In this document: positions 1-7,934 of the stretch, piece by piece | Position numbering within the stretch: the stretch's first letter is position 1 | Layout: the number at the start of each line of letters is the position of its first letter | Source: Sedimenticola sp. | GTDB lineage: Bacteria > Pseudomonadota > Gammaproteobacteria > Chromatiales > Chromatiaceae | NCBI GenBank assembly: GCA_026197195.1 | Contig: JAPHUG010000035.1 | Coordinates: 1-14,294 of the forward strand | DNA length: 14,294 nt | Direction: 5' to 3' | The notes under the pieces: model-generated | Seen by the model: the letters and a program-made list of their open reading frames with translations, nothing else | What the model was told of the DNA's origin: nothing | The model's database searches: none | Translations under genes and position numbers: made by a program

Positions 1-355
1 CATATGTGGTAGAAGAAAGAATTCTACCGTCAACAATCAAATCATGGGACTGTGAATCAAACCAATTTGCAATCGATGAATAGTTTGCTGATTGGAACGT
101 ATTATTATCGGATCCAGGTCCCTCCAAATCATAAACCCATATTTGATCAAAGCCTGTAAGATCAGAAGGCACATAACTATTATATAAGCTAACCCGAGTC
201 ACTGAATGACCGGCACCGGACAGGTAACCGACCATTTCAGTGCCATAGCTATAATAATCGGTACCAACATCTCCGAATAAGATAGTTGCAGCTTTAGCGT
301 TACTTGACAGTAGTAATATTGCCACTACAGATAAACTTTTGAAGAGTTTTTTCAT
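1..355 (-). CDS. Secreted protein of unknown function, N-terminal part only (runs off left edge)
   Basis: An open frame starts at the ATG at 355 and continues without a stop to base 1, giving 118 visible residues; the rest lies outside the window. A GGAGG ribosome binding site at 362-366 sits six bases before the start, which fixes it. Residues 1-22 form a typical Sec signal peptide: KK near the start, a hydrophobic core VVAILLL, and the end NAKA before ATILFGDVG, so the protein is probably exported. The mature part is rich in Tyr, Ser, Asp and Asn and has alternating hydrophobic stretches such as GFDQIWVYDLEG and HDLIVDGRILSS, which could be strands of an alpha/beta fold. I do not recognise the family. 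A ThuA-like or amidotransferase-like fold is only a guess. Base composition is visibly more AT-rich than in the genes from panP rightward, which may mean acquisition. Confidence 0.75.
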   Translation of the reverse strand, partial: MKKLFKSLSVVAILLLSSNAKAATILFGDVGTDYYSYGTEMVGYLSGAGHSVTRVSLYNSYVPSDLTGFDQIWVYDLEGPGSDNNTFQSANYSSIANWFDSQSHDLIVDGRILSSTTY

Positions 356-1030
356 TTTCAACCTCCAGAAAACCAGCACTATATAAAGACAATGCAAGTT
401 AAACGCCAACATTATCAATTACTATATTATTTAATGGGTTATATTCACTTTTAAAGAAACAAATAATGGTAGAGTGTAAAAAAGACTGACATTAAATAAT
501 GTTTTAGTTGAAATCGGCCATTTGCTGATATTTAAATCAAAAAAGCCACCCGCAGAATGGCAAATAATCAAACTAATTTCTCTTGAATAGATTAAAGTTG
601 CCACTACTCTAAACAGGTCCTGAGTACCATCAAACATGTCAGAAAGATCTGGAATACTGGATTTAAAATGAGACGCTACCAACGACTTTCTTGTTCAGCT
701 CCTCGTTTACGACAAGTACAGCCAATTGGGCATATTTGTAGATACAATAGAAATCTGGGTTGACCCTAGAATAGGGTATTGCTTTGGATGATAGCCAACT
801 AGGCTTTTTAGACCTGCTAATAAAGCGCTAAAGTCATTTCTCCGCCAGATACAGGCTTCACCTTCCACGATTCTTTGTACTTTAAGCATTATCGCTTAAC
901 CCTTCAATATACCTATGATATTGCAGATACTCCTCAAACCGCATGACGCAAAGCAGCAAAAAGACTCGACAGCGCTGTAATCAACCACTACATTTAGCCA
1001 CTGGCATTTACCCGGGTGTTTTACGCAGTG
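356..1030. other. AT-rich stretch without a supported gene; possible gene remnants on minus strand
   Basis: About 675 bases separate the secreted-protein gene from panP. Both strands are broken by stops. On the minus strand there are three weak open stretches: a 20-codon frame starting at the ATG at 958 and ending EGLSDNA, a 60-codon frame at 889-707 whose ATG overlaps the end of the first, and a frame continuing from the second to 431 after two in-frame stops. A third frame near 800-670 reads plausibly (AVLVVNEELNKKVVGSVSF, then stop). Such scattered protein-like pieces could be remnants of a decayed gene, but I recognise no family, see no strong ribosome binding site, and do not call a CDS. 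The promoter of the secreted-protein gene should lie near 378-400, where minus-strand TATA-like sequence occurs without a convincing -35 box. Confidence 0.4.
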
Positions 1031-2692
1031 ATGATGACTCCAATTCCCGAAAACGATCAGAAACCCGCTGTTGCGAATCTCAGCAATCTCTATCGTATTT
1101 TTACCGTTCAGGAGTCTCCTGACACCACGCTCGGCAAGATTGATCAGGAGATTTCCCAGAACCTGGCCGGCTTTCTGCGTAACCGTATCGTGGCCACCGA
1201 GAAAGACCTGGCGCTGATTGAAGAGGAGTTCTCCTCACCCGCCATCCCGGAACAGCCCTGTTTTGTCTCTGACTACACTGATTTCCTGATGGATTCCCTA
1301 GTGGCACAATCCGTCCACACCGCCTCCCCCGGTTTTGTCGGCCACATGACCACCGCCTTGCCCAGCTTCATATTGCCACTCTCCCGTATCATGACGGCGC
1401 TGAATCAAAACCTGGTCAAGATCGAGACATCCAAGGCCTTCACGCCGATGGAGCGCCAGGTACTGGGCATGTTGCACGCCCTGATCTATGACCGGGATGC
1501 GGCCTATTATGACACCTGGATGCATAACGCCGAGAGCGCCCTAGGGGCGTTCTGTTCTGGCGGAACCCTGGCTAACATCACCGCACTCTGGGTCGCCAGA
1601 AACAGCCTGTTTCCGGCCTGTGACGGCTTTCGCGGCATCGCCCGTGAGGGTTTCCACAAGGCGCTTCAACATTATAAGTGTGATGGTGTAGCCGTCCTGA
1701 TCTCTCAACGTGGCCACTACTCGTTCGGTAAGGCCGCCGATATTCTCGGTATTGGAAGGGATGCCATCATGGCCATTCCAACCGATGCTGAGAATAAAAT
1801 CGACATCAGCAAGCTACAGGAGACCATCGCCGGGCTGAAGCAGCAGGGTATAAAGATTCTCAGCTTGGTCGGTATTGCGGGCACCACCGAGACCGGCAAT
1901 ATTGATCCATTGGATCAGCTGGCCGATATCGCGGCTGAAGCGGGTTGCCACTTCCATGTCGATGCGGCCTGGGGTGGCCCCACCCTCTTCTCGTCCACCT
2001 ACAAAGCGCTGCTAAAGGGAATTGAACGCGCTGATTCCGTCACCATCGACGCCCACAAGCAGATGTATGTCCCGATGGGTGCAGGCATGGTGCTGTTTAA
2101 AAACCCGGCGTCACTCGCCAGCATCGAACACCACGCCGAGTATATTTTACGTAAAGGCTCCAAGGATCTCGGCAGCCATACCCTGGAAGGCTCCCGTCCC
2201 GGCACGGCCATGCTGGTTCACTCTGCCCTCAATATTATCGGGCGCAAGGGGTACGAGTTATTGATCGACAAGGGCATCGCAACTGCACGTAATTTTGCAG
2301 ACCTGATCGAGGCAGCGGGTGATTTTGAATTGATTACCCGCCCGGAGCTTAATCTGCTCACTTATCGCTATGTGCCAGCGACGATACAAAAAGCACTGAA
2401 AACGGCCAGTGAAGCCACACAGTCGGCCATTAATGCCGAGCTAAATAAATTGACTAAACAGATCCAGAAGAGCCAACGCGCCTCCGGTGTCTCTTTTGTA
2501 TCACGAACCCGTCTTTCTCCTCCTCGATATAACGGCGACACCATCACGGTATTCCGCGTAGTGCTGGCCAACCCGCTCACCACGCCTGAAATCCTGACCG
2601 AGATTCTCAAAGAGCAGAAACAGATTGCACAGGATGATGATCAGGTCATTGAGCATCTGGCCCGGATTAACCAGTTGATAAACGCAGCCTGA
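1031..2692 (+). CDS. panP: PLP-dependent aspartate 1-decarboxylase, PanP type
   Basis: Predicted to decarboxylate L-aspartate to beta-alanine, the precursor of pantothenate and coenzyme A, in the cytoplasm. It belongs to the group II pyridoxal-phosphate decarboxylases related to glutamate decarboxylase. Visible fold-type I landmarks (553-residue numbering) are SGGT at 176-179 near the phosphate site, HVDAAWGG with Asp311 expected to contact the pyridine nitrogen, and TIDAHK with Lys343 as the cofactor Schiff-base lysine. The N-terminal segment DTTLGKIDQEISQNLAGFL and the overall length fit the PanP subfamily rather than glutamate decarboxylases, which are usually shorter. The frame is open from a GTG at 1016; I chose the first ATG (1031), with another at 1034, because no start has a good ribosome binding site. 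The next gene follows after 116 bases. The alternative is another amino-acid decarboxylase of the same group, since substrate cannot be read from the sequence. Confidence 0.88.
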   Translation: MMTPIPENDQKPAVANLSNLYRIFTVQESPDTTLGKIDQEISQNLAGFLRNRIVATEKDLALIEEEFSSPAIPEQPCFVSDYTDFLMDSLVAQSVHTASPGFVGHMTTALPSFILPLSRIMTALNQNLVKIETSKAFTPMERQVLGMLHALIYDRDAAYYDTWMHNAESALGAFCSGGTLANITALWVARNSLFPACDGFRGIAREGFHKALQHYKCDGVAVLISQRGHYSFGKAADILGIGRDAIMAIPTDAENKIDISKLQETIAGLKQQGIKILSLVGIAGTTETGNIDPLDQLADIAAEAGCHFHVDAAWGGPTLFSSTYKALLKGIERADSVTIDAHKQMYVPMGAGMVLFKNPASLASIEHHAEYILRKGSKDLGSHTLEGSRPGTAMLVHSALNIIGRKGYELLIDKGIATARNFADLIEAAGDFELITRPELNLLTYRYVPATIQKALKTASEATQSAINAELNKLTKQIQKSQRASGVSFVSRTRLSPPRYNGDTITVFRVVLANPLTTPEILTEILKEQKQIAQDDDQVIEHLARINQLINAA

Positions 2693-2808
2693 TACCGCCG
2701 GGACAATCCTGGAGTAGGACTTTAGCGCGGACCCTATTGCGGAATATCTTTGCAAAAGCGACACCATCTCTATTACATTAGCTGGACAAGCAGTATCGAG
2801 GGGGTTGT

Positions 2809-3402
2809 ATGAAGGCACTTTTAGGCATTTTTTTATTTTCACTGATGATCGGAACGGCTCAGGCTGATCAGGCCACTGATCGGGCCAAGCAGATCGTTAC
2901 CGAAAAATGTTATCTCTGTCATGGCTTGGAGGGCGAAAGCTCAAGTGCCATCTATCCCAGACTGGCAGGACAACACGCAGAGTACATTGCCAAACAGCTG
3001 GCCGACTTTAAGGCAGGCCGCCGCAAGGGGACCATGAATGAGATGGCCGCCGACCTGACCGAAGAGGAGATGGCCGCCCTGGGCAGCTATTTTGCCGCAA
3101 AACCGCCCCAGTCACATCGCGTCAGGGATAAAGAGTTTGAAGCCGTGGGCTACTACCTCTACCACAAGGGGAATGCCTATTCCGGTGTGGCCGCCTGCAA
3201 AAGTTGTCACGGTGAAAAGGGCAAAGGCACCCAAAGCCTGCCCCGACTGGCCGGTCAGCACAAACGCTACCTGGTCAGTCAGCTTCAGGATTTCAACAAG
3301 CGCAACCGTACCAATGACAATGCGGTGATGCACTCAATTGCATCCAAACTCACTGAGTTTGAGATTCAGGCATTATCGAATTACATCAGCGGGATGGATT
3401 AA
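2809..3402 (+). CDS. Dihaem periplasmic cytochrome c, cytochrome c4-like
   Basis: A 197-residue exported electron carrier. Residues 1-19 are a Sec signal peptide ending AQA, followed by two similar cytochrome c domains. Haem attachment motifs are CYLCH (Cys34, Cys37, His38) and CKSCH (Cys130, Cys133, His134). Each domain has the PRLAGQH segment (50-56 and 145-151) and a likely sixth ligand methionine, Met76 and Met174, in matching positions. Two class I domains in about 180 mature residues is the usual build of cytochrome c4, which passes electrons to terminal oxidases or other periplasmic acceptors. The start is supported by the G-rich ribosome binding site GAGGGGG just upstream. No oxidase or reductase gene lies beside it, so its partner is unknown. 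Its last 17 bases overlap the end of the OYE gene on the other strand. The precise subfamily (c4 against other dihaem c553-like proteins) is less certain than the cytochrome identity. Confidence 0.93.
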   Translation: MKALLGIFLFSLMIGTAQADQATDRAKQIVTEKCYLCHGLEGESSSAIYPRLAGQHAEYIAKQLADFKAGRRKGTMNEMAADLTEEEMAALGSYFAAKPPQSHRVRDKEFEAVGYYLYHKGNAYSGVAACKSCHGEKGKGTQSLPRLAGQHKRYLVSQLQDFNKRNRTNDNAVMHSIASKLTEFEIQALSNYISGMD

Positions 3403-4495
3403 CGTCCTGGTCTGACAGGGTGGGGTAATCGGTATATCCCTTTGCCCCACCGCCATAGAGCGTATGCTTATCCAGGCTTTGCAGTGGCGCATCCTCCATC
3501 AGCCGCCTGACCAGATCAGGATTCGAAATAAACTTTCGTCCAAAGGCGACCAGCGCCTTGGAATCTGAATTCGTCAATTGCAACGCCAAGTCACGGGTAT
3601 AGCCGTTATTTGCAATATAGGTTCCGCTGTAGCGTTTTCTGAGCTGGCCAAAATCGAAATCAGGATCAAACTCCCGCGACGACATGGTGGCTCCTTCAAT
3701 TACATGCAGGTAGACAGGCGCAAGTCGTTCAAGCTGATCAAACAGATAACTAAACAGTGCTTGATTATCTGAATTGCTGATGCCATTCGCCGGACTCACG
3801 GGTGATAAGCGGATGCCCACCCGATGATTACCCGCCACCTCGATCATTGCACTCATCACTTCCAACAGGAAGCGTGAGCGATTCTCTATTGAACCGCCAT
3901 ACTCATCCGTCCGATGATTGGAGCCATCCCGCAAGAACTGATCAACCAGATAACCGTTTGCCGCATGCAGCTCAACGCCATCAAAACCCGCTGCCAGGGC
4001 GTTCTCTGTGGCCAGCCGGTAATCATTAACAAGTAAAGGGATTTCATCCCGTTCCAGCGCACGAGGTTCACTGGCCGGGACAAAATCGCCCTCAACAAAG
4101 GTCATGGCATCCGCCTGAATGGCCGAGGGTGCCACAGGCTGGGCTCCCCCCGGTTGTAACTTGTAGTGGGAGACCCGCCCCACATGCCAGAGTTGCAGAA
4201 AAATCACGCCACCCTGTTGATGTACAGCTTCAGTAACCTGACGCCAACCCGCCACCTGTTCGGCACTGTAAATACCGGGCGTATCCTGGTACCCCATACC
4301 CTGCTGCGAGATCTGCGAAGCCTCCGCAATAATCAGTCCGGCCGATGCCCGCTGAGCGTAGTAGTCAGCCATCAGCTTTGTTGGAATGAATCCTGCAGCC
4401 GCACGGCTACGGGTCAACGGTGCCATGACAATGCGATTGGACAGCGTCAGCTGACCCAGAGAATAGGCTGTAAACAGGGGTGGGGTGCTACTCAT
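3386..4495 (-). CDS. Old Yellow Enzyme family alkene reductase, NemA-like
   Basis: An FMN-dependent cytoplasmic oxidoreductase using NAD(P)H to reduce activated C=C bonds of electrophiles such as enones, maleimides and quinones, and in some members nitro compounds. The 369-residue TIM-barrel protein shows the family landmarks: NRIVMAPLTRSR with Thr27 near the flavin, QLWHVGR with Trp103, LHAANGYLVDQF with the substrate-binding pair His177/Asn180 and the proton donor Tyr182, and VAFGRKFISNPDL near the C-terminus for FMN phosphate. These match the classical NemA/OYE1 group, not the thermophilic-like YqjM group. An in-frame ATG at 4510 exists, but GAGG at 4501-4504 lies five bases before the ATG at 4495, so I use that start. 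It follows the TerB-like gene on the same strand after 106 bases and has a candidate promoter of its own there. Physiological substrate unknown. Confidence 0.93.
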   Translation of the reverse strand: MSSTPPLFTAYSLGQLTLSNRIVMAPLTRSRAAAGFIPTKLMADYYAQRASAGLIIAEASQISQQGMGYQDTPGIYSAEQVAGWRQVTEAVHQQGGVIFLQLWHVGRVSHYKLQPGGAQPVAPSAIQADAMTFVEGDFVPASEPRALERDEIPLLVNDYRLATENALAAGFDGVELHAANGYLVDQFLRDGSNHRTDEYGGSIENRSRFLLEVMSAMIEVAGNHRVGIRLSPVSPANGISNSDNQALFSYLFDQLERLAPVYLHVIEGATMSSREFDPDFDFGQLRKRYSGTYIANNGYTRDLALQLTNSDSKALVAFGRKFISNPDLVRRLMEDAPLQSLDKHTLYGGGAKGYTDYPTLSDQDVNPSR

Positions 4496-4520
4496 AAAGG
4501 CCTCATCCATTTAGTGGTTA

Positions 4521-4557
4521 TTTTTATTTCACCAGAGCCATACACACAACAGTTGTG
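4521..4557 (-). promoter_or_regulatory. Candidate promoter and palindromic operator of the OYE gene
   Basis: Reading the minus strand, TTGTGT (4549-4544) and TAAAAA (4526-4521) are 17 bases apart, a fair sigma-70-like pair. A perfect palindrome with one central base, CACAAC-A-GTTGTG at 4545-4557, overlaps the -35 box. The expected transcript would start near 4514, about 19 bases before the ATG and just upstream of the ribosome binding site. The layout suits repression by a dimeric regulator. The site does not resemble the E. coli NemR box as I remember it, so the regulator is unknown. Only the sequence pattern is seen; function is inferred. Confidence 0.4.
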
Positions 4558-4601
4558 AGCATGACCGATGAGCAGGTCAATCAGGTAAACAGATCAGTCG
4601 C

Positions 4602-5063
4602 TCACTGACCGGTTCCCATTACCCGATGCTTGGCCGCCATAAAGGCCGTATGCGGCACGTAGAGCAACTCCGCCAGACGCCTGATCACATGCTCTTCATA
4701 ATGATGCAGCTGTTGATCTGAATAGGCAATTTGCCAGAGCTTTTCAACCAGTTCAATCTTCTGCTCCGCAGTGTAGTGCTGATTAATCAGACGGGTAAAC
4801 TGAAAATAGTCCGTGGCGTCCGCATGCTCAGCTTCTGCCATCAATAGCAAAGCCGAACTCTCCTTATCACTCAGCTTAAAGGTGGTCTTTACCGCAGCTA
4901 ACAAAGCGTCCCGCTCTTCTGGCAACTGCTCATAGTCCGACTCGGCTACCTCAAACAACAGCACTGCGACCGCCAACTGTAAGGCGTGATCAGGATCTTG
5001 CGCCATGGCATCAGAGCCAGGGGCCAGTTGGTTTTCAAAAAACTGTTTAATCTTATCTATCAT
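4602..5063 (-). CDS. TerB-like (tellurite resistance TerB family) cytoplasmic protein
   Basis: A 153-residue acidic, all-helical protein without signal peptide or membrane segment. It has the two-part TerB pattern: a helix with AESDYEQLPEERDALL (Asp43, Glu49/Glu50) and a second similar unit, IAYSDQQLHHYEEHVIRRL (Asp116, Glu123/Glu124), placed where TerB proteins have their conserved acidic metal-binding residues. The TerB family is named for tellurite resistance, but many members sit outside ter operons and their role is unknown; no terC, terD or terZ gene is present here, so tellurite resistance should not be inferred. The gene starts 27 bases after the CHASE2 kinase stop on the same strand, so the two are probably cotranscribed, with this protein as a possible accessory or output partner. 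The start has only a weak GGAAAA ribosome binding site. Confidence 0.8.
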   Translation of the reverse strand: MIDKIKQFFENQLAPGSDAMAQDPDHALQLAVAVLLFEVAESDYEQLPEERDALLAAVKTTFKLSDKESSALLLMAEAEHADATDYFQFTRLINQHYTAEQKIELVEKLWQIAYSDQQLHHYEEHVIRRLAELLYVPHTAFMAAKHRVMGTGQ

Positions 5064-5090
5064 TATGCTTTTCCAAAAGCGGGCTACGAT

Positions 5091-7754
5091 CTACGCTTCA
5101 CTTATAACCGGCAGGGTTAAACAAAAACTCGCCCCCACATTCACATCGCTTTGGACAGTGATTTTTCCACGATGTTTCTCAACCACGACCTTCACGAAGG
5201 CCAGACCCAGCCCCGTTCCCTTCTGATTCTTACTCGCGCCCTTACGAATCTGCTGATAGGGTGCAAAGATTTTCTCCTGATCCTCTTTGGCAATCCCCTG
5301 CCCCTGGTCTTCGATACAACAACTCACGTCTTGTTCATGGGATGCCAGGCGGAATGTCACCTTTGAGCCGACAGGACTGTATCGTATTGCATTTTCAAGC
5401 AGATTGATCAGCGCCCTTTCAAGCATGGTAGCATCGGCTTTCATCCAGATATTTTCACTCTGAATTATCCGTTCCAATGTAATTGTTTTTGATTTGGCCT
5501 CTGCATACACCGCATCCACGGCATTGTGGGCAAGGGACACCATGTCTGTTTCCCGGAAGTTTTCGTAATCAGCATTTTCAGCCTTGGCAAGCCGAAGAAA
5601 ATCATCTGCCAGTCGTAGCGCCTTGTGGGCATAACGACTGATTCGATCACTCAACTCCACTTCAGTTAAGACCTCTACACCGGACTTCTGTATCTCCAGC
5701 ATGGAGATCAATGAGGTCAGGGGTGAGCGTAAGTCGTGTGACAGAAAATTCAGGGTCTGGGTACGTTGTCGTTCGCTCTCTTTGAGTGGAGAAATATCTG
5801 ACAGAATAATGATCGCTCCATTAAAGCGCCCACCCGCTTCAGATAAGGGGGAAATCTGTATCAGCATCTCACCCTGTTGGGCAATACTCCCCTCCAGCGA
5901 GACCACCTTCCCATCCACCAGTACATCTCTAAACACGGCACCGAGGGTCAAGCCACCCTTGATGCTCAGATGATGGGATAACACATCCATATCAAAAAGC
6001 ACTGGATCACTCTCTACGGGAATACCAAGAAAGTGGGCCGCCCGCTTGTTGGACATGACCACCTGCCCCCCCAGGTTAATAACCAGGACACCATCCACCA
6101 TCTGACGCAAGATATCGGATAACAGCCGACGGGTTGAACGCAGATCCGCAATAGCCGATTGAACACGGCGAACCTGACGTTCGACCAACTCCACATTGCC
6201 CCTGCGTTCAGGTCGATAGTTAACACCAAACTGCTCAATGTACTCAGTCAGTAGCTCCATGGCATCAGGGTCCTGATACAGCGCTTCATTCATCTTCAGG
6301 CCCAACTGCCAATGGGTATTACCGCGTGGAATCAACAGCCACAACCACATCTCTTTACGTGTCTGACCCAGCAATATCAGTGATCCTGGCGGTGTGGCAA
6401 CAAGCGCACGATCACTGCTGTTTATTACCAGACCCATCGCATCACACAGTACCCAGCCATCAAACTGTAAAATTTCTTTCAGAAAGTTGAGTCCACTGGA
6501 AAAGTGTCCCGATGCCTCATAGAACTGGATGTTTCTGGGTTCCTCTCGCAGACGGGTCAGCTCCTGTTCAAAATAGCGGGCTGTCCGTACCATTCTGCGC
6601 CAGCTCCAGAGAGGAAAACCAAGCAGCAGACCGGTCAGGATAGCGGTTGGAGGAAACCAGAGTTGCAGGCTATGCAGCAACAGACTACTGATACCCAGGG
6701 TACTGAAAAACATCACCCCAACCGTCAGAAAAAGCAGCCTGGGTTTGATAAACGGAAAGGAGAGCAGTGATAAAAACAGGATCAGGCCCGTCAATTGTAA
6801 CTGCCATTTGATATCCAGGGTTTCAATCGCGATGCCACGCCTCAGGGCATCAATGAGATTGGCATTAATCTCCACACCGGACATCGGTCGGTTGTACCCG
6901 GAAACAGGCGTTGGTATCAGATCACCCAGACCGGGTGCCGTTGCCCCCACCAACACGATCTTATCCCTGAAGTAGTCAGCAGGATAAGTACCTGACAACA
7001 CCTCGGCATAGGGTAGGCTATTGAAATGTCCAGGGGGACCGGCAAACGGCAACAGAATATGGTGATCACGAACAATGGCCGCCGCACCTGATGAGATCAC
7101 ATCGGGATTTCGCCCGCCCGGCAACGTTTTGACCTGCTCTGGACTGACGGCCTGCAGAATCGCCACGCTGATACTCGGCCAGTGGGCCGATCCGACACCT
7201 TCCCTAAGAAAGACCCGGCGAGCGATACCATCCGGATCCAGATCAATATCCACATGCCCAAATCCCCTTGCCTTCTCCGCAAGTAAGGGCATTGGCAAGG
7301 TCTCGGTGAGCTGGCCGTCTCGCATAAGCTGTTCAATGATAACCGGAAGAAAAACCCGGTTACTTCGTGCAATGGCATCAGCCAGACGAGCATCTTCCTC
7401 GGGGTGTTGCTGATCGGGTTCGACAAACAGGATATCCAGAAAGATTGCCCTCGCCCCTTCAGCGGATAAGCGATCAATCAACTCTGCGTGAATACCCCGC
7501 TTCCAGGGCCAACGCCCCAACTGGGTAAGACTGCCGCTGTCAACTGCGACGATGACCACATCCTGAGGTGGAGGGCGAGACCAGAGTTTTAGTTGTGCAT
7601 CGTAAAGCAGCTGATCCATGCGCCAGAGCAGCTGGCTATTCAAAGCGAGCAGGAGTGCGCCGATCAACAATAGAGAGAGCACCAGCCAGGAAGGCGACAA
7701 GATAAGCCGGCCTCGCCCTACTCTTCTGATGGATGCAACATCCCTCATCGACAT
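5091..7754 (-). CDS. Membrane sensor histidine kinase with CHASE2 and PAS domains
   Basis: An 887-residue hybrid of an extracytoplasmic sensor and a cytoplasmic kinase. Order: membrane segment 21-40; CHASE2 sensor domain about 47-305 (VDSGSLTQLGRWPWKR, LVGATAPGLGD and GVEINANLIDAL are typical); three closely spaced membrane segments at about 318-336, 341-362 and 366-384; a linker; a PAS-like region about 540-655 (MVDGVLVINLGGQVVMSNKR); HisKA with FLSHDLRSPLT and phospho-acceptor His673; and HATPase with N box Asn784/Asn788, G1 box DQGQG (816-820), F box Phe830 and G2 box GTGLGL (846-851). All kinase motifs are intact, so it should be active. No receiver domain is fused and no response regulator is adjacent, so its target is elsewhere or unusual. 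An ATG at 7748 is an alternative start with better spacing to the GGTAGG upstream. The CHASE2 ligand is unknown. Confidence 0.93.
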   Translation of the reverse strand: MSMRDVASIRRVGRGRLILSPSWLVLSLLLIGALLLALNSQLLWRMDQLLYDAQLKLWSRPPPQDVVIVAVDSGSLTQLGRWPWKRGIHAELIDRLSAEGARAIFLDILFVEPDQQHPEEDARLADAIARSNRVFLPVIIEQLMRDGQLTETLPMPLLAEKARGFGHVDIDLDPDGIARRVFLREGVGSAHWPSISVAILQAVSPEQVKTLPGGRNPDVISSGAAAIVRDHHILLPFAGPPGHFNSLPYAEVLSGTYPADYFRDKIVLVGATAPGLGDLIPTPVSGYNRPMSGVEINANLIDALRRGIAIETLDIKWQLQLTGLILFLSLLSFPFIKPRLLFLTVGVMFFSTLGISSLLLHSLQLWFPPTAILTGLLLGFPLWSWRRMVRTARYFEQELTRLREEPRNIQFYEASGHFSSGLNFLKEILQFDGWVLCDAMGLVINSSDRALVATPPGSLILLGQTRKEMWLWLLIPRGNTHWQLGLKMNEALYQDPDAMELLTEYIEQFGVNYRPERRGNVELVERQVRRVQSAIADLRSTRRLLSDILRQMVDGVLVINLGGQVVMSNKRAAHFLGIPVESDPVLFDMDVLSHHLSIKGGLTLGAVFRDVLVDGKVVSLEGSIAQQGEMLIQISPLSEAGGRFNGAIIILSDISPLKESERQRTQTLNFLSHDLRSPLTSLISMLEIQKSGVEVLTEVELSDRISRYAHKALRLADDFLRLAKAENADYENFRETDMVSLAHNAVDAVYAEAKSKTITLERIIQSENIWMKADATMLERALINLLENAIRYSPVGSKVTFRLASHEQDVSCCIEDQGQGIAKEDQEKIFAPYQQIRKGASKNQKGTGLGLAFVKVVVEKHRGKITVQSDVNVGASFCLTLPVISEA

Positions 7755-7789
7755 AACCTACCAACAGAATACAGGTGGATGGAACTTAC

Positions 7790-7821
7790 TATAATCAGGT
7801 GTGGATACCCGACTGATTATA
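7790..7821. promoter_or_regulatory. Inverted repeat with two facing TATAAT boxes between the kinase and pyk
   Basis: TATAATCAG at 7790-7798 is repeated exactly in inverted form as CTGATTATA at 7813-7821, with 14 bases between. Each arm contains a perfect -10 hexamer, one reading right toward pyk and one reading left toward the kinase, so the two possible start points would lie inside the repeat. The -35 regions are weak (TGCCTT for the leftward one), as expected for activated promoters, or the repeat may be an operator for a dimeric protein. A second, 10-bp palindrome ATTCATGAAT lies at 7908-7917, just before the pyk ribosome binding site. The 180-base gap (7755-7934) holds nothing else that I can identify. 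Confidence 0.45.
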
Positions 7822-7934
7822 CACAGCTTTAACCACAGAAGGCAGAAGCACCATGTGAATGAAAATCATCGCTCTCTATTCAGTTATTGTCAAAACAGTC
7901 GCTACTAATTCATGAATAGTCGAGGAAACAGAAG

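Noticed and set aside
763..777. Perfect short palindrome ACCCTA-GAA-TAGGGT
   Set aside because: It is only 6 bp per arm, lies in the gene-poor stretch with no promoter or gene start beside it, and could easily be chance.
707..889. Minus-strand 60-codon open frame starting MLKVQRIVEG
   Set aside because: No good ribosome binding site, no family recognised, and stops follow soon in the same frame. Mentioned as a possible remnant only.
2750..2777. TTGCAA and TTACAT spaced 17 bases upstream of the cytochrome c gene
   Set aside because: Both boxes match the sigma-70 consensus poorly, so I do not list a promoter.
4594..4608. Hairpin TCAGT-CGCTC-ACTGA at the end of the TerB-like gene, considered as a terminator
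   Set aside because: The stem is only 5 bp, overlaps the stop region, and no T run follows on the minus strand.
4602..5063. Tellurite resistance determinant
   Set aside because: Only a lone TerB-like protein is present. The ter operon partners are absent, so the resistance phenotype is not supported.
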